Of a DNA stretch of 64,000 bases, positions 50,948 to 58,849 are shown in pieces; positions within the stretch are counted from its first letter, which is position 1, and each line of letters starts with the position of its first letter. Origin of the DNA: Euzebya tangerina (GTDB lineage: Bacteria; Actinomycetota; Nitriliruptoria; Euzebyales; Euzebyaceae); assembly GCF_003074135.1 (NCBI RefSeq), contig NZ_PPDK01000001.1, positions 2,852,001 through 2,916,000 on the forward strand, written 5' to 3'. The notes below the pieces were generated by a model that ran no database searches, was not told the DNA's origin, and saw only the letters and a program-made list of their open reading frames with translations. A program made the translations under genes and the position numbers.

Positions 50948-52039
50948 CTACGGAACGACCAGCGCGGGCGTGCCTCTATCCGTCCCGGCCACACGAATCT
51001 GATCGCGACCACCCTGCTTGGCCTGGTACATCGCGGCGTCGGCTTGTGAGAGCAGCTCGTCGGGGTCATCGGTCAGCTCGGGCAGGAGTGACACGCCGAC
51101 GGACGCGGTGACGGTGACCGGTTCGTCGATCGCCTGGATCGCTGCGTGGACGCGCGCCGCCAGGTGCAGGGCACCCTCCCGGCCGGTGTCGGGACCGAGG
51201 ATCACGAACTCCTCACCGCCGATCCGGGCGACGACGTCGGACTCTCGGACCGTCGCACGAAGGGTCTCGCCGACCGCCATCAGCAACCGGTCGCCGACCG
51301 GGTGGCCGTGGGTGTCGTTGACCCGCTTGAAGTGGTCCAGGTCGATCAGCACGAGCGCCAACTCCGACCCGTTGCGGCGTGCGAGACTGGTCATGCGGCG
51401 CAGTTGCTCGTGGAAGCCACGATGGTTCGCGCACCCGGTCAGGCCGTCCTTGAGCGCGAGGAACTCGAGCTTGGCGGTCAAGGTCACGACGTCGGCGTAG
51501 GAGCGCCGGTGATTGGTGCTGACCAGGGCCGACATCGCAGCCACCATGGCCATCACCCCCGTGACGAAGATGATGGATCCCAGGTCATCACCTGATGCGA
51601 TGCCGACGATGACGGGGGCGAGGATCGCGCCAGCCGAGACGAACAGGACCCCGGCGGGCGGATAGGCCATGGCAGCAAAGATCAGGGCCAGCACCGCCGT
51701 CGGCATCATCGGGCTGCGGACGCCGCCATCCAGCCAGGCCAGCCAGCCGAGCAGCGCCAGCACCGAGGCGCTCCAGGCGTAGAAGCCGGCCAACCACGCG
51801 CGTGTTGCGATCAGGCGGCGCCACGGGGTGAAGAACACCACGACGGTCAGTGCAGCGCCGAGACCGAGGCCGAGGAGCATCATCAGTCGGTTCGGCTCGT
51901 CGGGCGTGGTGGCCAGATAGGCCAGGCCGATGAGGATGACGCCGAGACTCAGCCAGGCCCCGACCCGAACGTGTCGGAGCCAGAACTCCTGGTCGTACTC
52001 GATCCGCTCGTTCCCCATCTCTCGGAGGATCATCGGCAT
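50948..52039 (-). CDS. Membrane diguanylate cyclase (GGDEF domain)
   Basis: In this protein of about 363 residues, roughly six spans lie at 30-175 and lead into a GGDEF domain (about 190-360) with LKDGLTGCANHRGF, LIDLDHFKRVNDTHGHPVGD and a GGEEF active-site motif (RIGGEEFVILG). It should make c-di-GMP from two GTP. The RxxD inhibitory site is not obvious upstream of GGEEF. Several starts are in frame (TTG 52051, ATG 52039, 52033, 52018); 52039 is a compromise. It lies 24 bases after the DUF6027 gene and may share its transcript. Confidence 0.92.
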   Translation of the reverse strand: MPMILREMGNERIEYDQEFWLRHVRVGAWLSLGVILIGLAYLATTPDEPNRLMMLLGLGLGAALTVVVFFTPWRRLIATRAWLAGFYAWSASVLALLGWLAWLDGGVRSPMMPTAVLALIFAAMAYPPAGVLFVSAGAILAPVIVGIASGDDLGSIIFVTGVMAMVAAMSALVSTNHRRSYADVVTLTAKLEFLALKDGLTGCANHRGFHEQLRRMTSLARRNGSELALVLIDLDHFKRVNDTHGHPVGDRLLMAVGETLRATVRESDVVARIGGEEFVILGPDTGREGALHLAARVHAAIQAIDEPVTVTASVGVSLLPELTDDPDELLSQADAAMYQAKQGGRDQIRVAGTDRGTPALVVP

Positions 52040-52063
52040 CTTGGGATGCAAGTTGAGCCGGAA

Positions 52064-52462
52064 TCAGCGTCCTGCCTGGTCGGCGTCCTCCACCCAGCCC
52101 GGATCGTCCAGCGGCACCTGCAGCCACGAGACGATCTGACGGAGTTGCTCGTAGGCCTCGAGGCGGCCCGCGGTGGTGTTGCGCTGCTCGGCCTCGGCCG
52201 TTATCGCGGCCATCCGTCGGATGAGCCTGGGGCCGGCGTGCAGGAGCGCCTCGGTGCCCTCACTGCCGTACTTGACCAGGGCGTATCGCATCAGCGCACC
52301 GACGGGGATGCCCGTGAGCCGCGAGAGGTTGACGAACATCGGCGTGGGATCCTGCGTGGTGTGCAGGGCGACCTCCTCCTTGAAGTTCGCGTGGGGATCA
52401 TCGGCCGGCCACGTGTCGCGGTACGCGGGCAGTGTCGGTGGCGGGTCCGGCTGGACTGTCAT
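52064..52462 (-). CDS. DUF6027-like hypothetical protein
   Basis: This 132-residue soluble protein has YRDTWPADDPHANFKEEVAL near residue 14, NLSRLTGIPVGALMRYALVKYGSEGTEALL near 50-75, and a C-terminal YEQLRQIVSWLQVPLDDPGW. It matches an uncharacterised actinobacterial family (DUF6027 by recollection). The middle may be an HTH (TGIPVGALMRYALVK). Its ATG overlaps the thioesterase stop (ATGA), so the pair is coupled. Confidence 0.7.
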   Translation of the reverse strand: MTVQPDPPPTLPAYRDTWPADDPHANFKEEVALHTTQDPTPMFVNLSRLTGIPVGALMRYALVKYGSEGTEALLHAGPRLIRRMAAITAEAEQRNTTAGRLEAYEQLRQIVSWLQVPLDDPGWVEDADQAGR

Positions 52463-52869
52463 AGCAGCGCCAGGGTCACCGTGGCGTTGACGGCAGGACG
52501 AGGGTCGCCGTCGGCCATCTGGACGACCTGGACGAACGCCATGGACCGGCCGAGGCGGAGCACGCGGGTTTCGGCGATGACGTCGGCATCGGAGACGGGT
52601 CGCATCATCTGGACGGAGATGTCGACCGTGGTGCACCGCCGCATCTCGCCGGCCACGGTCCACATCCCGAAGACCGAGGCGGTGTCGGCCAGGGCCATGA
52701 ACGCCTGCCCGCAGATGATCCCGCCCTCGCGGCACAGGTCGGGGGAGAACGGCATCCGCATGGTCACGGTCGAAGGCGTGATCTCCTCGAACCCGAGGTC
52801 GAGCTGTCCGACCCAGGGGCTGAACCCGGTGGCGAGGACCGTCCTGGCCGTGGCGATGTCAAGTGGCAT
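52459..52869 (-). CDS. PaaI-type hotdog-fold thioesterase
   Basis: This 136-residue single hotdog domain has a central EGGIICGQAFMALADTASVFGMWTV segment and a TTVDISVQMMRPV strand. Such enzymes hydrolyse aryl- or acyl-CoA thioesters. The ATG at 52869 matches the family N-terminus; the upstream frame to 52953 runs into the divergent promoter. It shares that 125-base gap (52870-52994) with the LLM oxidoreductase. Confidence 0.85.
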   Translation of the reverse strand: MPLDIATARTVLATGFSPWVGQLDLGFEEITPSTVTMRMPFSPDLCREGGIICGQAFMALADTASVFGMWTVAGEMRRCTTVDISVQMMRPVSDADVIAETRVLRLGRSMAFVQVVQMADGDPRPAVNATVTLALL

Positions 52870-52994
52870 GGCCCGAGAGCGTACGCACATCGGTGAATGA
52901 ACCATCGGTGGCCAGGAAATCTCGTTGACACACGTTTGAAACTCCGCAAACACTGCCTCCTACCTAGCCCCACACCACGAGGAGATGCCCCATC

Positions 52995-54167
52995 ATGCGC
53001 ATGCGCTTTGGAACGTTCATGGCCCCGTTCCATCACCCCGAGCACAACCCGACGCTGGCCCTGCAGGACGACCTGGACCTGATCCAGCACATGGACCGAC
53101 TCGGGTTCGATGAGGCGTGGATCGGTGAGCATCACTCCGCAGGAAGCGAGATCATCGCCAGCCCGGAGATCTTCATCATGGCCGCCGCCGAGCGGACCCG
53201 GAACATCAAGCTCGGCACCGGCGTGGTGTCCTTGCCGTACCACAACCCGCTGTGGGTGGCCGAGCGGATCGTCCAGCTGGACCACATGACCAGGGGCCGG
53301 GTCATGTTGGGGGTCGGCCCCGGGGCACTGCCGACCGATGCCGCGATGTTGGGGCTGGAACCGCCGCAGATGCGGCCGCTCCTCGAGGAGTACCTGCCGA
53401 TCGTCATGCACCTGCTCCAGTCGGAGGAGCCGATCAGCTACTCCAGTGACCGGCTGACCCTCAAGGACGCACGGCTGCACCTCCGGCCCTACTCCGACCC
53501 GCTGTTCGACACCGCCGTGGCTGCCGTCGCCTCACCCTCCGGTGCGAAGATGGCGGGGAAGCACGGCATGGGTGTGCTGTCCCTCGGCGCGACGGTCGCC
53601 GTCGGCATGGACGTCCTGGCCCACCACTGGACCATCCAGGAGGAGGTGGCCGCCGAGCACGGCAAGGTCGCTGACCGCGACAAGTGGCGGTTGGTCGGGC
53701 TGATGCATCTGGCGGAGACGGAGGAGCAGGCCCGCGAGGACGTCAAGTACGGCATCACGCAGTGGTTCCGCTACTTCCAGCACGTTGCCGCCTTCCCCCA
53801 GATGGCCGTCGAGGGCAACGACATCGACGAGATGATCGACTTCGTCAACAACGGCCTCGGCGTGATCGGGACACCGGAGATGGCGGTCACCCAGATCGAG
53901 GAGCTGTGGAAGCAGTCCAACGGCGGCTTCGGGGCCTACATGACGCTGGCGCACAACTGGGCGAACCTCGAGCGCACGAAGAAGAGCTACGAGCTCTTCG
54001 CCCGGCACGTCATGCCGCGCTTCCAGGGCCAGGTCCACGGCACCAAGGGTGCCGCCGAGCGGGCCGAGGCGGCCCGTGAGGGCCTGGCGGAGCAGCAGAT
54101 GCGGGCCGTGGATGAGGCCACGGAGCGGTACGAGGCCGAGAAGGAGGCCAAGTCCACCAGCCTGTAG
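52995..54167 (+). CDS. LLM-class flavin-dependent oxidoreductase (bacterial luciferase-like)
   Basis: This 390-residue TIM-barrel monooxygenase uses reduced FMN or F420. Seen are MRFGTFMAPFHH, LDLIQHMDRLGFDEAWIGEHHSAG near 40-55, IKLGTGVVSLPYHNPLWVAERIVQLDHMTRGRVMLGVGPGA near 85-120 and the C-terminal helix. It resembles limonene- or alkane-type monooxygenases, and the substrate is unknown. GAGGAG precedes the ATG by 11 bases. The flavin reductase that could supply FMNH2 is convergent, beyond a nested hairpin. Confidence 0.9.
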   Translation: MRMRFGTFMAPFHHPEHNPTLALQDDLDLIQHMDRLGFDEAWIGEHHSAGSEIIASPEIFIMAAAERTRNIKLGTGVVSLPYHNPLWVAERIVQLDHMTRGRVMLGVGPGALPTDAAMLGLEPPQMRPLLEEYLPIVMHLLQSEEPISYSSDRLTLKDARLHLRPYSDPLFDTAVAAVASPSGAKMAGKHGMGVLSLGATVAVGMDVLAHHWTIQEEVAAEHGKVADRDKWRLVGLMHLAETEEQAREDVKYGITQWFRYFQHVAAFPQMAVEGNDIDEMIDFVNNGLGVIGTPEMAVTQIEELWKQSNGGFGAYMTLAHNWANLERTKKSYELFARHVMPRFQGQVHGTKGAAERAEAAREGLAEQQMRAVDEATERYEAEKEAKSTSL

Positions 54168-54178
54168 GAGCCAACTCG

Positions 54179-54230
54179 CCCGGCGTGTGCACGGCGTGGT
54201 CCGGGAGACCCGGATGGGCACACGCCCGGG
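54179..54230. terminator. Nested bidirectional hairpin between LLM oxidoreductase and flavin reductase
   Basis: CCCGGCGTGTGC (54179-54190) pairs with GCACACGCCCGGG (54218-54230) with one bulge, and the loop holds a second perfect stem, TCCGGG (54200-54205) with CCCGGA (54209-54214). It fills the gap between two convergent genes and is probably a two-way terminator. Confidence 0.65.
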
Positions 54231-54245
54231 TGAGGTGCGCCTGAT

Positions 54246-54713
54246 CTAGAGGTACTTGCCCTGCCAGAAGACCAGCGGCTTGACCGGGCCCTCCGCCGAC
54301 ATGCCCAGCGCGTCCACGGCGCCCACAACGATCCAGTGATCGCCGGCCTCATGGACGTCGCTGATCGTGCAGTCGAGCCACGCCAGGGCTTCGGTCAGCA
54401 CCGGAGCACCCGAGGCGGTGGTGGTCCAGGCGTGGTTGGTGTAGTGCTCTCCGGTCTTGGTGAACAAGTCATCGGCGACGGCGTCGTGGCCGGCCCCCAG
54501 CACGCTGACGCCGAAGTGGCCACCGGCCTCGATGTCCGGCCACGTGCTGGAGCCCTTGCCGGGCAGGAACATGACCAGCGGCGGATCGAGTGAGACCGAT
54601 CCGAACGATCCGATCACCATCGCCGGGGCCTCCCCGTCGCTGTCCGGCACACCGGTCACGATCGTCACACCTGTCGGGTACTGCCCCAGGACCTGCCTGA
54701 ATTCGTCGCTCAT
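54246..54713 (-). CDS. Flavin reductase (DIM6/NTAB family)
   Basis: This 155-residue split-barrel FMN protein has QYPTGVTIVTGV near residue 10-20, PAMVIGSFGSVSLDPPLVMFLPGKGSSTW near 30-58 and DCTISDVHEAGDHWIVVGAVDALG near 115-140. It reduces FMN with NAD(P)H for a partner monooxygenase, and the convergent LLM enzyme is the obvious candidate. The ATG at 54713 fits the family length; 54722 is an alternative. Confidence 0.9.
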   Translation of the reverse strand: MSDEFRQVLGQYPTGVTIVTGVPDSDGEAPAMVIGSFGSVSLDPPLVMFLPGKGSSTWPDIEAGGHFGVSVLGAGHDAVADDLFTKTGEHYTNHAWTTTASGAPVLTEALAWLDCTISDVHEAGDHWIVVGAVDALGMSAEGPVKPLVFWQGKYL

Positions 54714-54810
54714 GGGCGTCATCCTGCCAGAGGGTGCGGCTGTTCCGCGGGGCCCTCCCCAAGCCTCGGGGACCGCCGAACCGGAAACGCCAGGTCCTGG
54801 CGCCCCGCAG

Positions 54811-55584
54811 TCAGGCGCCGAGGGCGACGCTGACCCGCCCGAGCACCACCTGTCGCCAGCCACGACGATCCGCAGGGCCGTGGACGGCGGCCTGGGCATA
54901 GCAGACCATCCGACCCGGTGGACCTTCGAGGTCGAGCACCAGGGTGTGGTCAGCGGTGGCAACGAGCACCGTGTGCGGCGCCTCGACCAGCAGCGCCGTC
55001 GCGGGCTGCTCGATGCCGGGGAGGGTCGCGGTGTCGCCCGTGACGAGGTCGGGCGAGAGTCCGACCGCCTCGAGGGCGACCGCGAATCCGGCCTGCGGGG
55101 TGCGATCGCCCAAGGGGACGTAGCGACCCGTCACCAGCCGGCTCGGCCGAGCGGCCTCCGCGGCGGCGAAGGCCAACGAGCGCAGGAACAGGCGCCAGCC
55201 ACGTTCCAGGTCGCCGAGCCATCCGTCCCACGTGTCCAACCCCTCCGCGGCCGCGTCGTCGACCCCCGGCGTGAACGTCTGGATCAGCCGGACGTGGGTG
55301 ACGCCGCCGCGCTGGCTGAGGAGGTACTCCTCGGCACCCAGCTCCACGCCGTCGGCCTCATAGGCGATCCGCAGGCGACGACCCTCCTCGACGGCTCGAA
55401 CCGTTCCCTCGATCGCCTCGTCGGCCCCCCAGTCCACGTGGGAGGCACCACCAACCCGCAGATCGATCTGCGCCCGGGTGCCGAACCACGCCGCGCGGCC
55501 GTCCGCGGTCGAGATGAGCCGCCAGACGTCATCGAGGTCGGCGGCCACGGCTTCGTCGAAGACCAGACGGTGCTCACCGCTCAC
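54811..55584 (-). CDS. SRPBCC/AHSA1-domain protein
   Basis: In this 257-residue protein the first 150 residues are an AHSA1-type START-like fold (FDEAVAADLDDVWRLISTADGRAAWFG, ...YEADG.ELGAEEYLLSQRGGVTHVRLIQTF..., WDGWLGDLERGWRLFL). A second, degenerate copy follows (about 160-257). Such proteins bind hydrophobic ligands. It is the last gene of the VOC-ArsR-SRPBCC operon and overlaps the regulator's stop by 4 bases. Confidence 0.85.
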   Translation of the reverse strand: MSGEHRLVFDEAVAADLDDVWRLISTADGRAAWFGTRAQIDLRVGGASHVDWGADEAIEGTVRAVEEGRRLRIAYEADGVELGAEEYLLSQRGGVTHVRLIQTFTPGVDDAAAEGLDTWDGWLGDLERGWRLFLRSLAFAAAEAARPSRLVTGRYVPLGDRTPQAGFAVALEAVGLSPDLVTGDTATLPGIEQPATALLVEAPHTVLVATADHTLVLDLEGPPGRMVCYAQAAVHGPADRRGWRQVVLGRVSVALGA

Positions 55585-56186
55585 GCCGCCTCCTCTGCGC
55601 TGACGACCGGGAGCACCACCGTCGTGACGGACAGGCGCATCGCCCCCGGCGTGTCCGGGCGATCGTGCCGCTCCATCACCTCGCGGAGGTCGTCGGTGAA
55701 GGCCTGCAGGGCGACCGGGTTCGGCAGGCGGACGGTGGCATCCACGGTCACGGTGGCGACGCGCTCGCCGGACTTGGTTGCTGCCGCCCAGACGCGACGA
55801 ACCGACCGCAGGATGCCGACGGCCGCCGCCACCGCAGCTCGCAGGCCCCGTTGATCGATTGCGGTGGCTGGCCCGCCCTCCACCACCATCGGATCGATCA
55901 GCACCTCGGGGTGGGCCCGCACGAAGAGCTGCTCGGTCAGGCCACGACGTTGCCGCTGGCCCACCCGTCGCACCATCCCGAGGTCCTCGAGGGCTCGGAG
56001 GTGGTAGTTCACCTTCTGCCTGGGCACGTCCAGCGTCCGGCCCAGACCCGAGGCGGAGTCCGGCGTTACCAGGAGCTGCAGCACCTGTCGCCGCAGGGGA
56101 TGGAGCAGGGCAACCACCCGGTCGGGGTCAGCCTCCAACACGGGCTCGCCGGAGGCGGCCTTCGCCACGGTCGGAGGATCACTCAC
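55581..56186 (-). CDS. ArsR/helix-turn-helix family regulator
   Basis: This 201-residue protein has a winged HTH near residues 20-85 ([59 protein letters not shown]). The C-terminal half (about 90-200) has no recognised metal site. The HTH pattern [14 protein letters not shown] is typical of ArsR-like or HxlR-adjacent 'winged helix, SRPBCC-operon' regulators. The GTG at 56186 overlaps the VOC gene's stop (GTGTGA). The 10-bp palindrome at 56616-56641 before the operon is its likely operator. Confidence 0.85.
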   Translation of the reverse strand: MSDPPTVAKAASGEPVLEADPDRVVALLHPLRRQVLQLLVTPDSASGLGRTLDVPRQKVNYHLRALEDLGMVRRVGQRQRRGLTEQLFVRAHPEVLIDPMVVEGGPATAIDQRGLRAAVAAAVGILRSVRRVWAAATKSGERVATVTVDATVRLPNPVALQAFTDDLREVMERHDRPDTPGAMRLSVTTVVLPVVSAEEAA

Positions 56187-56602
56187 ACGTGCTGGTCGAT
56201 CAGGATCGGGTTGTTGTCCGGGTCGAGCAGCACGACGTGGGCGGGCCCGCTGGACTCGAGGTCCTCGACCTGCTCGGTCAACTCGAGGCCCGCATCGGTC
56301 AGGGTTCGTTGGATCTCCCTGACGTCGGTGAAGTCCTCCAGCTGCTCCATCCGGTTGGTGAACCCGGGATTGAAGGTGATGATGTTGTCCTCGAACATGC
56401 CGTGGAAGATGCCGATCATGCTCTCGCCGTTCTTCAGGATCAGATAGTTGTCCTCCAGGCTGCCGCCCGTCACCTCGAAGCCGAGGGTGGCGTAGAAGTC
56501 CCGCGAGGCTTCCAGGTCCGCGACGTTGAGGGAGATGGAGAAGGCACCCAGGTCGAGGGTGCCCGGAAGGTCGGATGTGTTCGTCGTGCCGCTCGTGGTC
56601 AT
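56183..56602 (-). CDS. VOC-family (glyoxalase/bleomycin-resistance fold) protein
   Basis: This 139-residue vicinal-oxygen-chelate domain has [27 protein letters not shown] near residues 17-43, and [21 protein letters not shown] at the end with a metal-ligand-like Asp and His. It could be a lyase, isomerase or resistance protein. It is the first gene of the operon, 14-38 bases from the palindromic operator. Confidence 0.88.
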   Translation of the reverse strand: MTTSGTTNTSDLPGTLDLGAFSISLNVADLEASRDFYATLGFEVTGGSLEDNYLILKNGESMIGIFHGMFEDNIITFNPGFTNRMEQLEDFTDVREIQRTLTDAGLELTEQVEDLESSGPAHVVLLDPDNNPILIDQHV

Positions 56603-56615
56603 GTACGGGAGTCTT

Positions 56616-56641
56616 GTATTGACAACCCAGTTTGTCAATAC
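56616..56641 (-). promoter_or_regulatory. Palindromic operator overlapping TTGACA box before VOC-ArsR-SRPBCC operon
   Basis: GTATTGACAA (56616-56625) and TTGTCAATAC (56632-56641) are a perfect 10-bp inverted repeat with a 6-base spacer. Each half contains TTGACA, so the site covers a consensus -35 box for the minus-strand operon. Its AT content stands out against the high-GC surroundings. It is an expected ArsR-type dimer site, so autoregulation is likely. Confidence 0.75.
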
Positions 56642-57010
56642 TGGGTGAGGTCGAGCGGCTCGGGCCGTCCGTACAGGAATACCTGTGCCCGCGTGCAGCC
56701 CAGATCCCGGAGCTGCGCAGCCTGGTCGGGTGTCTCCACGCCCTCGGCCACGATCTCGAGCCCCAACGCGTGGCCATGGCCATGACCGCACGGGTGATGC
56801 CCTGCCGCTTGGGGTCCATGGTCAGTCCGGCCACGAAGGTCCGGTCGACGGTGCTCCCACCGGACCAGGGCCTCGTGACCGATCACGCGCTCGTCGCGCA
56901 GGTCCGCGATCGGCTGGTGGAACAGCCGCAGTTGATCGTGTGCGACCGCCGCCAGCATCGGCGTCCGCAGGCCCAGCTTGAGCAAGAGCACCAAGGATTG
57001 CCGGCACGTC
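56635..57010 (-). pseudogene. Decayed EAL-domain (c-di-GMP phosphodiesterase) remnant
   Basis: One frame keeps the EAL start (QLRLFHQPIADLRDERVIGHEALVRWEH) and the EAL end ([29 protein letters not shown]...YGRPEPL). The piece between them, TVDRTFVAGL and ITRAVMAMA, is in another frame. The core carrying the N, DDFG and K metal and catalytic residues is missing. At least one internal deletion (roughly 100 codons) and one frameshift are needed. The remnant ends inside the operator palindrome and abuts the pepA stop. Confidence 0.85.
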
Positions 57011-57020
57011 TGGCGCGCGC

Positions 57021-58493
57021 TCAGGTCAGCTGGGCCTCGACGAATGCAGCCAGGGTGGAGACGCCGAACCCGGTCCCGCCGGCCGGTTGATGGCCTCGGG
57101 CCCGTTCGCTGGACAGGAAGGCCGGGCCCGCGATGTCGAGGTGAGCCCAGGGTGTGTCGCCGACGAACCGCTGCAGGAACAACCCGGCGGTCAACGAACC
57201 GGCTTCGGGACCGGTGCCTCCAAGGTTGCGGACGTCGGCGACCTCGGACTCGAGCCAGCGGTCCAGGTCCGCGGGAAGCGGAAGGTGCCACAGGCTCTCT
57301 CCGGCCACCTGTGCCGCCTGGGTCAGGTCCCCGACGACCCGCTGGTCGTTGCCCATCAGCCCGGCCTGGTACGGCCCCAGTGCCACCACGACCGCGCCGG
57401 TCAACGTCGCGACGTCGACCATGACGTCGGGGTGCATGCTGGCCCCGTACCCCAACGCGTCAGCCAGGACCAGACGCCCCTCGGCGTCGGTGTGCATGAC
57501 CTCCACCGTCGTACCGTCGAAGGTCGTCAGGACGTCGCTGGGACGTCCGGCATCGGCGCCGATGGCGTTCTCGGCGAAGGCCAGCAGGCCGGTCACCTTC
57601 ACCCGTCCGCCCAGCGCACCGACGATCTGCAGCGCGCCCGCCACGGCCGCGGCGCCACCCATGTCCGACTTCATGTCCGGCATCCCGGTTGGTGGCTTGA
57701 GGTTGAGCCCCCCGGTGTCGAACGTGATGCCCTTCCCGGCCAGGACGACGTGGGCCACCGGACTCTCGGGTTCGTAGGTCAGCTCCACCAGGCAGGGGTC
57801 GCTGTCCGAGCCACGGCCCACCTGCAGCAGCCCACCACAGCCGCGCTCGACCAGCCAGTCCATGCCGTGGACCTGCACGTCGACCGTCGACGGCATCGCG
57901 TCGCGGGTCATGTCCGCCAAGGCCTGCGGCCCGGCAAGACCCGGTGGTGTGTTGACCATGTCGCGGGCCAGGGAAACTCCGGTGCAGACGATCCTGCTCC
58001 GACCGATGGCAGCGTCGGCTTCCGCCAGCAGGGACGACGGCACGAGCAACTGTGCGGCGGTCGGACCCGAGTCATCGGTCGCCGAGGTGAAGCGGGTGTC
58101 GCGATAGCCGCCCAGCACGAGTCCATCGGCCACGGCCTCGATGGAGGCGCGGGTCGGGTTCACCTGCGCCAGCGTGGTCGCAACACGCTGGACCGACGGC
58201 AGCGCCCGGAGGGCCTCGCCGGCAGCCAGGCGCAGCGCGGCCGGGCTGATCGCGTCCATGCGACCCAGTCCGACGAGCAGCAGCGACCCGAACGGCTGCC
58301 CCGGTGCCGCCAGGCGCAACGTCTGGCCCACGTCACCACGGAAGTCCGGCGTGACGGGGAAGTCGTCCAGATCCAGCGCCGCCAACGCCTCGCTGGCGCC
58401 GGGCCCCTCGATTCCGCCCTTGAACACGCCGACGACGAGGGCGTCGGTGTCGAGGTCGGTCAGGTCGGCGGTGGTTGTTGAGATGGTGATCAC
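57021..58493 (-). CDS. pepA: Leucyl aminopeptidase (M17 family)
   Basis: This 490-residue cytosolic enzyme is a dizinc aminopeptidase. The N-terminal domain (about 1-165) is followed by the catalytic domain with GKGITFDTGGLNLKP near residue 255, MKSDMGGAAAV near 278 (Lys and Asp ligands) and the M17 signature HTDAEGRLVLADAL near 336-349. The canonical NTDAEGRL has His in place of Asn at the first position, a tolerated variant. A GTG at 58493 starts the gene. It is divergent from a small membrane protein. Confidence 0.93.
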   Translation of the reverse strand: MITISTTTADLTDLDTDALVVGVFKGGIEGPGASEALAALDLDDFPVTPDFRGDVGQTLRLAAPGQPFGSLLLVGLGRMDAISPAALRLAAGEALRALPSVQRVATTLAQVNPTRASIEAVADGLVLGGYRDTRFTSATDDSGPTAAQLLVPSSLLAEADAAIGRSRIVCTGVSLARDMVNTPPGLAGPQALADMTRDAMPSTVDVQVHGMDWLVERGCGGLLQVGRGSDSDPCLVELTYEPESPVAHVVLAGKGITFDTGGLNLKPPTGMPDMKSDMGGAAAVAGALQIVGALGGRVKVTGLLAFAENAIGADAGRPSDVLTTFDGTTVEVMHTDAEGRLVLADALGYGASMHPDVMVDVATLTGAVVVALGPYQAGLMGNDQRVVGDLTQAAQVAGESLWHLPLPADLDRWLESEVADVRNLGGTGPEAGSLTAGLFLQRFVGDTPWAHLDIAGPAFLSSERARGHQPAGGTGFGVSTLAAFVEAQLT

Positions 58494-58519
58494 GGCGCCG
58501 CGGAGACTACCCTCGAATC

Positions 58520-58786
58520 GTGCCCCCCGGACTGCTCATCCTCGGACTTGTGGTGGGACTGGGTCTGCTGGTCTGGTGGGTGCTGTCGCTGCGGCGGCTG
58601 GCTCGGACCGCCAGCGCTCAGGCGGTCGAGTGGGACGCGGGTTCGGGGGCTGCGGAGATCTGGACGACCGCCGCGCGCTGTCCGGAGTGCCGAGGCCGCG
58701 GAGCAACGCTGCAGCGGACCCCGCAGGGGTTGCTGCACACCTGCATGGCCTGCGGACACCAGCACGAACGACGGACGCTGGGCTGA
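58520..58786 (+). CDS. Small membrane protein with zinc ribbon
   Basis: This 88-residue protein has one span (about residues 4-24, LLILGLVVGLGLLVWWVLSL) followed by a cytosolic tail bearing CPEC near residue 54 and CMACG near 75, a rubredoxin-like zinc knuckle. No family is named. The GTG at 58520 lies 26 bases from pepA's divergent start. Confidence 0.65.
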   Translation: MPPGLLILGLVVGLGLLVWWVLSLRRLARTASAQAVEWDAGSGAAEIWTTAARCPECRGRGATLQRTPQGLLHTCMACGHQHERRTLG

Positions 58787-58849
58787 GCCGGGCTCGTCGC
58801 TGTCACCCGTGGTGCCGGGTCGGAACCGGCCCTCCGCATCCGGCCTACT

